From positions 62,001-126,000 of the forward strand of contig WBMZ01014185.1 in assembly GCA_013400975.1 (NCBI GenBank): a stretch of DNA of 64,000 bases, in the 5' to 3' direction. A program made the position numbers and the translations under genes. The notes under the pieces are model-generated. The model ran no database searches and was not told the DNA's origin. It worked only from the letters and a program-made list of their open reading frames with translations. The DNA comes from Atrichornis clamosus. Lineage: Eukaryota; Chordata; Aves; Passeriformes; Menuridae. Of the stretch, positions 61,419-64,000 are shown piece by piece; positions within the stretch are counted from its first letter, which is position 1, and the number at the start of each line of letters is the position of its first letter.

Positions 61419-61745
61419 GGATGGTTTGGGTTGGAAGGGACTTTGAGGATCATCTAGTTACAACACCCTTGCCAAAGACAGAGACACCTTCCACTAAACC
61501 ACATTGCTCTAACCCCCTGGCCTTGAACAGTTCCAGGGGGGTGCATCCACAGCTTCTCTGGGCAAGCTGTTTCTGTGCCTCACTACCCGCACAGCAATTA
61601 ATTTCTTCCTAATATCTAATTTAAATCTACTCTCTTTCAGATTAAAGCCTTTCCCCCTTGTCCTGTCACCATGTGACCTTGTAAACAGCCCCTCTCCAGT
61701 TCTCTTACAGTCTCCCTTTAGGTACTGGAGGGTTGCTACGCAGCG
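61419..61745 (-). mobile_element. CR1 LINE 3' end, minus strand
   Basis: The plus strand starts 'ggatggtttgggttggaagg', the reverse complement of a CR1 tail, continues 'gacaccttccactaaaccac', 'ttccaggggggtgcatccac' and 'ttaatttcttcctaatatct', and ends near 'ggtactggagggttgctacg'. On the minus strand the frame at 61509-61841 includes FKLDIRKKL and RNSLPREAVDAP, the CR1 ORF2 C-terminal motif, before entering the 3' untranslated region. It is 5' truncated. The tail subtype equals that of the 52590-53440 copy. Confidence 0.93.
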
Positions 61746-64000
61746 TGTTACATGAGATAACAAGTAGTTAATAACAGTATTTACCAAGCTTGTAGTCTGT
61801 ACTCCAAAAAGGACAATTTTGGGAAAGGAATCTTTACACACTTGTTATAGGGTCTCAAGTAAAAGTGCATAATGCATATATTTCTAATCAATTACATATC
61901 AGATAAAAATTTTTGGGAAGTATACAAGACTAGAAAATGTCATCCATCCCCCACTAAAAAATAACTACAGGGGATAATTACTAAAACGTCTACGTTGTAG
62001 CTCAGGGCAAGGAACGTTTATGATTTTCTGTAGTTCTGCTGTCAGTCTCTGCCTTCTGCTCTTGCATTTTAGAGTATTCAGACTATTATCTTCATAGCAT
62101 ATAGCCAATTCTTTAGCCTTTATTTGATTTACCTATATCATTATCATGATGCTTTAATATTGAAAATCAAAAGTAATTCAGAACAAATAATTTGATGAAT
62201 TTCACCTTTCTCTCTTTGACAGTGACTCATTTCTCAAATTTATTCATCATTCAGAGTGATTCAGTAATTCCTTTAGCAAATAATTCTTGGTGTGTCATTT
62301 TAATTGTGAATCATGAATATTACAATCAGTTTGTGCTCTAACTTTGGTGCAGTAGCACATGTATTTGACTAACTTAAGCATTTCAGTTTGAATTTCCAAC
62401 TGTGTTTGATTATAATAGGTGTTAGCAATGTATTCCAGGCAATCAAAATCCAGATATCATATGACTCATGGTAGCTAACCAACCCAGCATGAAGGCAAAC
62501 TACAAATTTGATAATCAGATGTTCAGTTTAAAATTTACGTTCAGCAAATACTCAAGCAATCAAACTAAAAGTATACTGTATGAACTCTGGACAAGTGTGT
62601 GCTTTCAGAGAGTGATTATGAAAAATAAACTGAATGTAAAGAACAAAAAGTCAAGGATACTTCCTTCAACTATTTTGAGGTTTAAGTTGCTGACTGCCTT
62701 GCTTTTATTCCTACAGAAATAAGGAATTTAGTGAAGCATCAGAAATTAAGGACAGAGACAGCTGAATATGGTAAGGATATTGCTGCGCCTGGGATGAGTA
62801 TGTAAATATCCAATTTTTACCTTTTCAAAACTCAAATCTTGCAAAAGATGAATTGAAATGACTTTTACAACCTCTGTATTTAGATCCACATCTTTTAATG
62901 TGTCTACATTAAATCACAATGAATGCACAGTGAATTTCTGATAGGTAATAATATCTTCATATACAGAATTGTAGAGAATTCAACTATTTGCAATAGCTAT
63001 TTGGGCTATTACATTAAATAATTTTCATGAGAATCATAAAGCAGATTCCAAAGCTGTTTTCAGAAGTATTGATTTTCTTTTTTCTTCAGCTTTAACATAC
63101 ACTTGATTTGTGTGTCAGATACAGAATGCTTGCTAATTTCATACTCAAAAATACTTCAAGCTAGCAAATTGATTAATACTGCAATATTAGTGCAGCATAT
63201 CATTGGTCTTACTGGCACTTCAACAGTCATTTATGAGATAACAGATCCCTCTTTGTGTGGAATTCCAACAGAGCAAATAACTTGGAAGATGAGCTCAAAT
63301 GAAGCTAGCTTTTGATGTGTTTATTTCCATGTCATTCTCTGACTGAACTATACTCATTTTCTTTGTTATATACCATTTTATCAAATGCTATTAGTAATAA
63401 AAAGAACTGTATGAATTTTAACTTCTATTTCAGAGTAAGACAGCTCCCAAGAATGAATTGTAAGTGATAAAGTAACTAAAAAAACCAAACCAATGAACTA
63501 AACAAACCTCCTCCATGCAATTCAAACAAACATCTGGATTTATCACAAATGTGTAGGAAAGATTCTTTTTTTCCAACTACAATACTGAAACATTTTTGGG
63601 GAAAAATAAATATTTTGTAGATGGTGACAGCTTTTTCACGTCTTTCACTTATATGTATAGGTTTATTAGCTACTCAGACATCACAGAACAAAGAGGCTAG
63701 AACCTAGCCTTCATACAGATAGTGTGAATAGCAAAGTGAATTGATAAAAGCGTAAATAAGCACCTAATTATTCTATTTTTAATGGTCTGCTTATTGTGTC
63801 TGTGCATGAAAGACACATCATACTATGTCAATTCAAGGTAAAAACTGTTTTATAGAGCCTGTACAAATTTTTGTTTGTTATTTGCAATTACAGGAAACTG
63901 CTTTCAGCAGCTTTTACATTTGCAATTATTCAATTATAATTTTAAGTATAATTTTATTTTATCAAAGTTTGCCGAAGGAACTTGAGGAGAGAAGGGGTTT
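61746..64000. other. AT-rich unique sequence to window end
   Basis: No repeat or gene recognised. Plus-strand frames of 84 (62468-62722) and 70 codons (63103-63315) have no known domain and no convincing exon borders. Confidence 0.5.

Noticed and set aside
1..64000. CRISPR arrays, operons, bacterial promoters or terminators
   Set aside because: The repeat content is vertebrate; no regularly spaced direct repeats with unique spacers and no prokaryotic gene organisation are present.

Overview
The window looks like non-coding nuclear DNA from a bird, most likely a passerine. The evidence is its repeat content. At least ten pieces are CR1 LINEs (chicken repeat 1, the main interspersed repeat of birds and reptiles). 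Three LTRs resemble the common avian ERVL-type LTR. One short element joins a whole tRNA-Ile-like head to a CR1 3' tail, an architecture I know from SINEs described in passerines such as zebra finch. The sequence is AT-rich with long intergenic or intronic-looking stretches. I found no bacterial, phage or plasmid feature and no convincing host exon. The longest open frames without a repeat explanation are about 60-130 codons, which is expected by chance in 64 kb.

Layout. 1-4796: unique AT-rich sequence. 4797-5785: minus-strand CR1 3' half with a decayed reverse-transcriptase frame. 8097-9757: a second minus-strand CR1 covering the RT, linker and endonuclease region; it lacks its 3' end and is interrupted at 8884-8988 by a younger CR1 tail. 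10377-10796: plus-strand CR1 3' end. 14184-14570: possible LTR. 14615-14707: large imperfect palindrome. 19942-20288: ERVL-type LTR (minus, internally deleted). 28410-29450: three short CR1 relics. 35721-35878: tRNA-Ile/CR1 SINE (minus). 39164-39505: probable solo LTR. 40488-40880: ERVL-type LTR (minus). 45293-45430: CR1 relic. 46881-47179: solo LTR with inverted termini and a poly(A) signal (minus). 47550-48480: GC-richer patch of unknown origin. 49848-49934: interlocked inverted repeats in a possibly conserved non-coding stretch. 52590-53440: long plus-strand CR1 3' end. 54208-54798: nearly full-length ERVL-type LTR (minus). 61419-61745: minus-strand CR1 3' end.

No genes work together here. 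The only coding traces are broken CR1 ORF2 fragments. The SINE carries a CR1-type 3' tail, so it probably depended on CR1 machinery supplied in trans. The LTRs are solitary, with no gag, pol or env found between them, as expected after LTR-LTR recombination. Family assignments rest on recall of avian consensus repeats, not on a database search, and boundaries are approximate to about 5-20 bases unless stated. I did not find a convincing new biological system. The most distinctive items are the 35-bp-arm palindrome at 14615-14707, the SINE, the CR1-in-CR1 nest, the 46881-47179 LTR and the inverted-repeat cluster near 49.9 kb.
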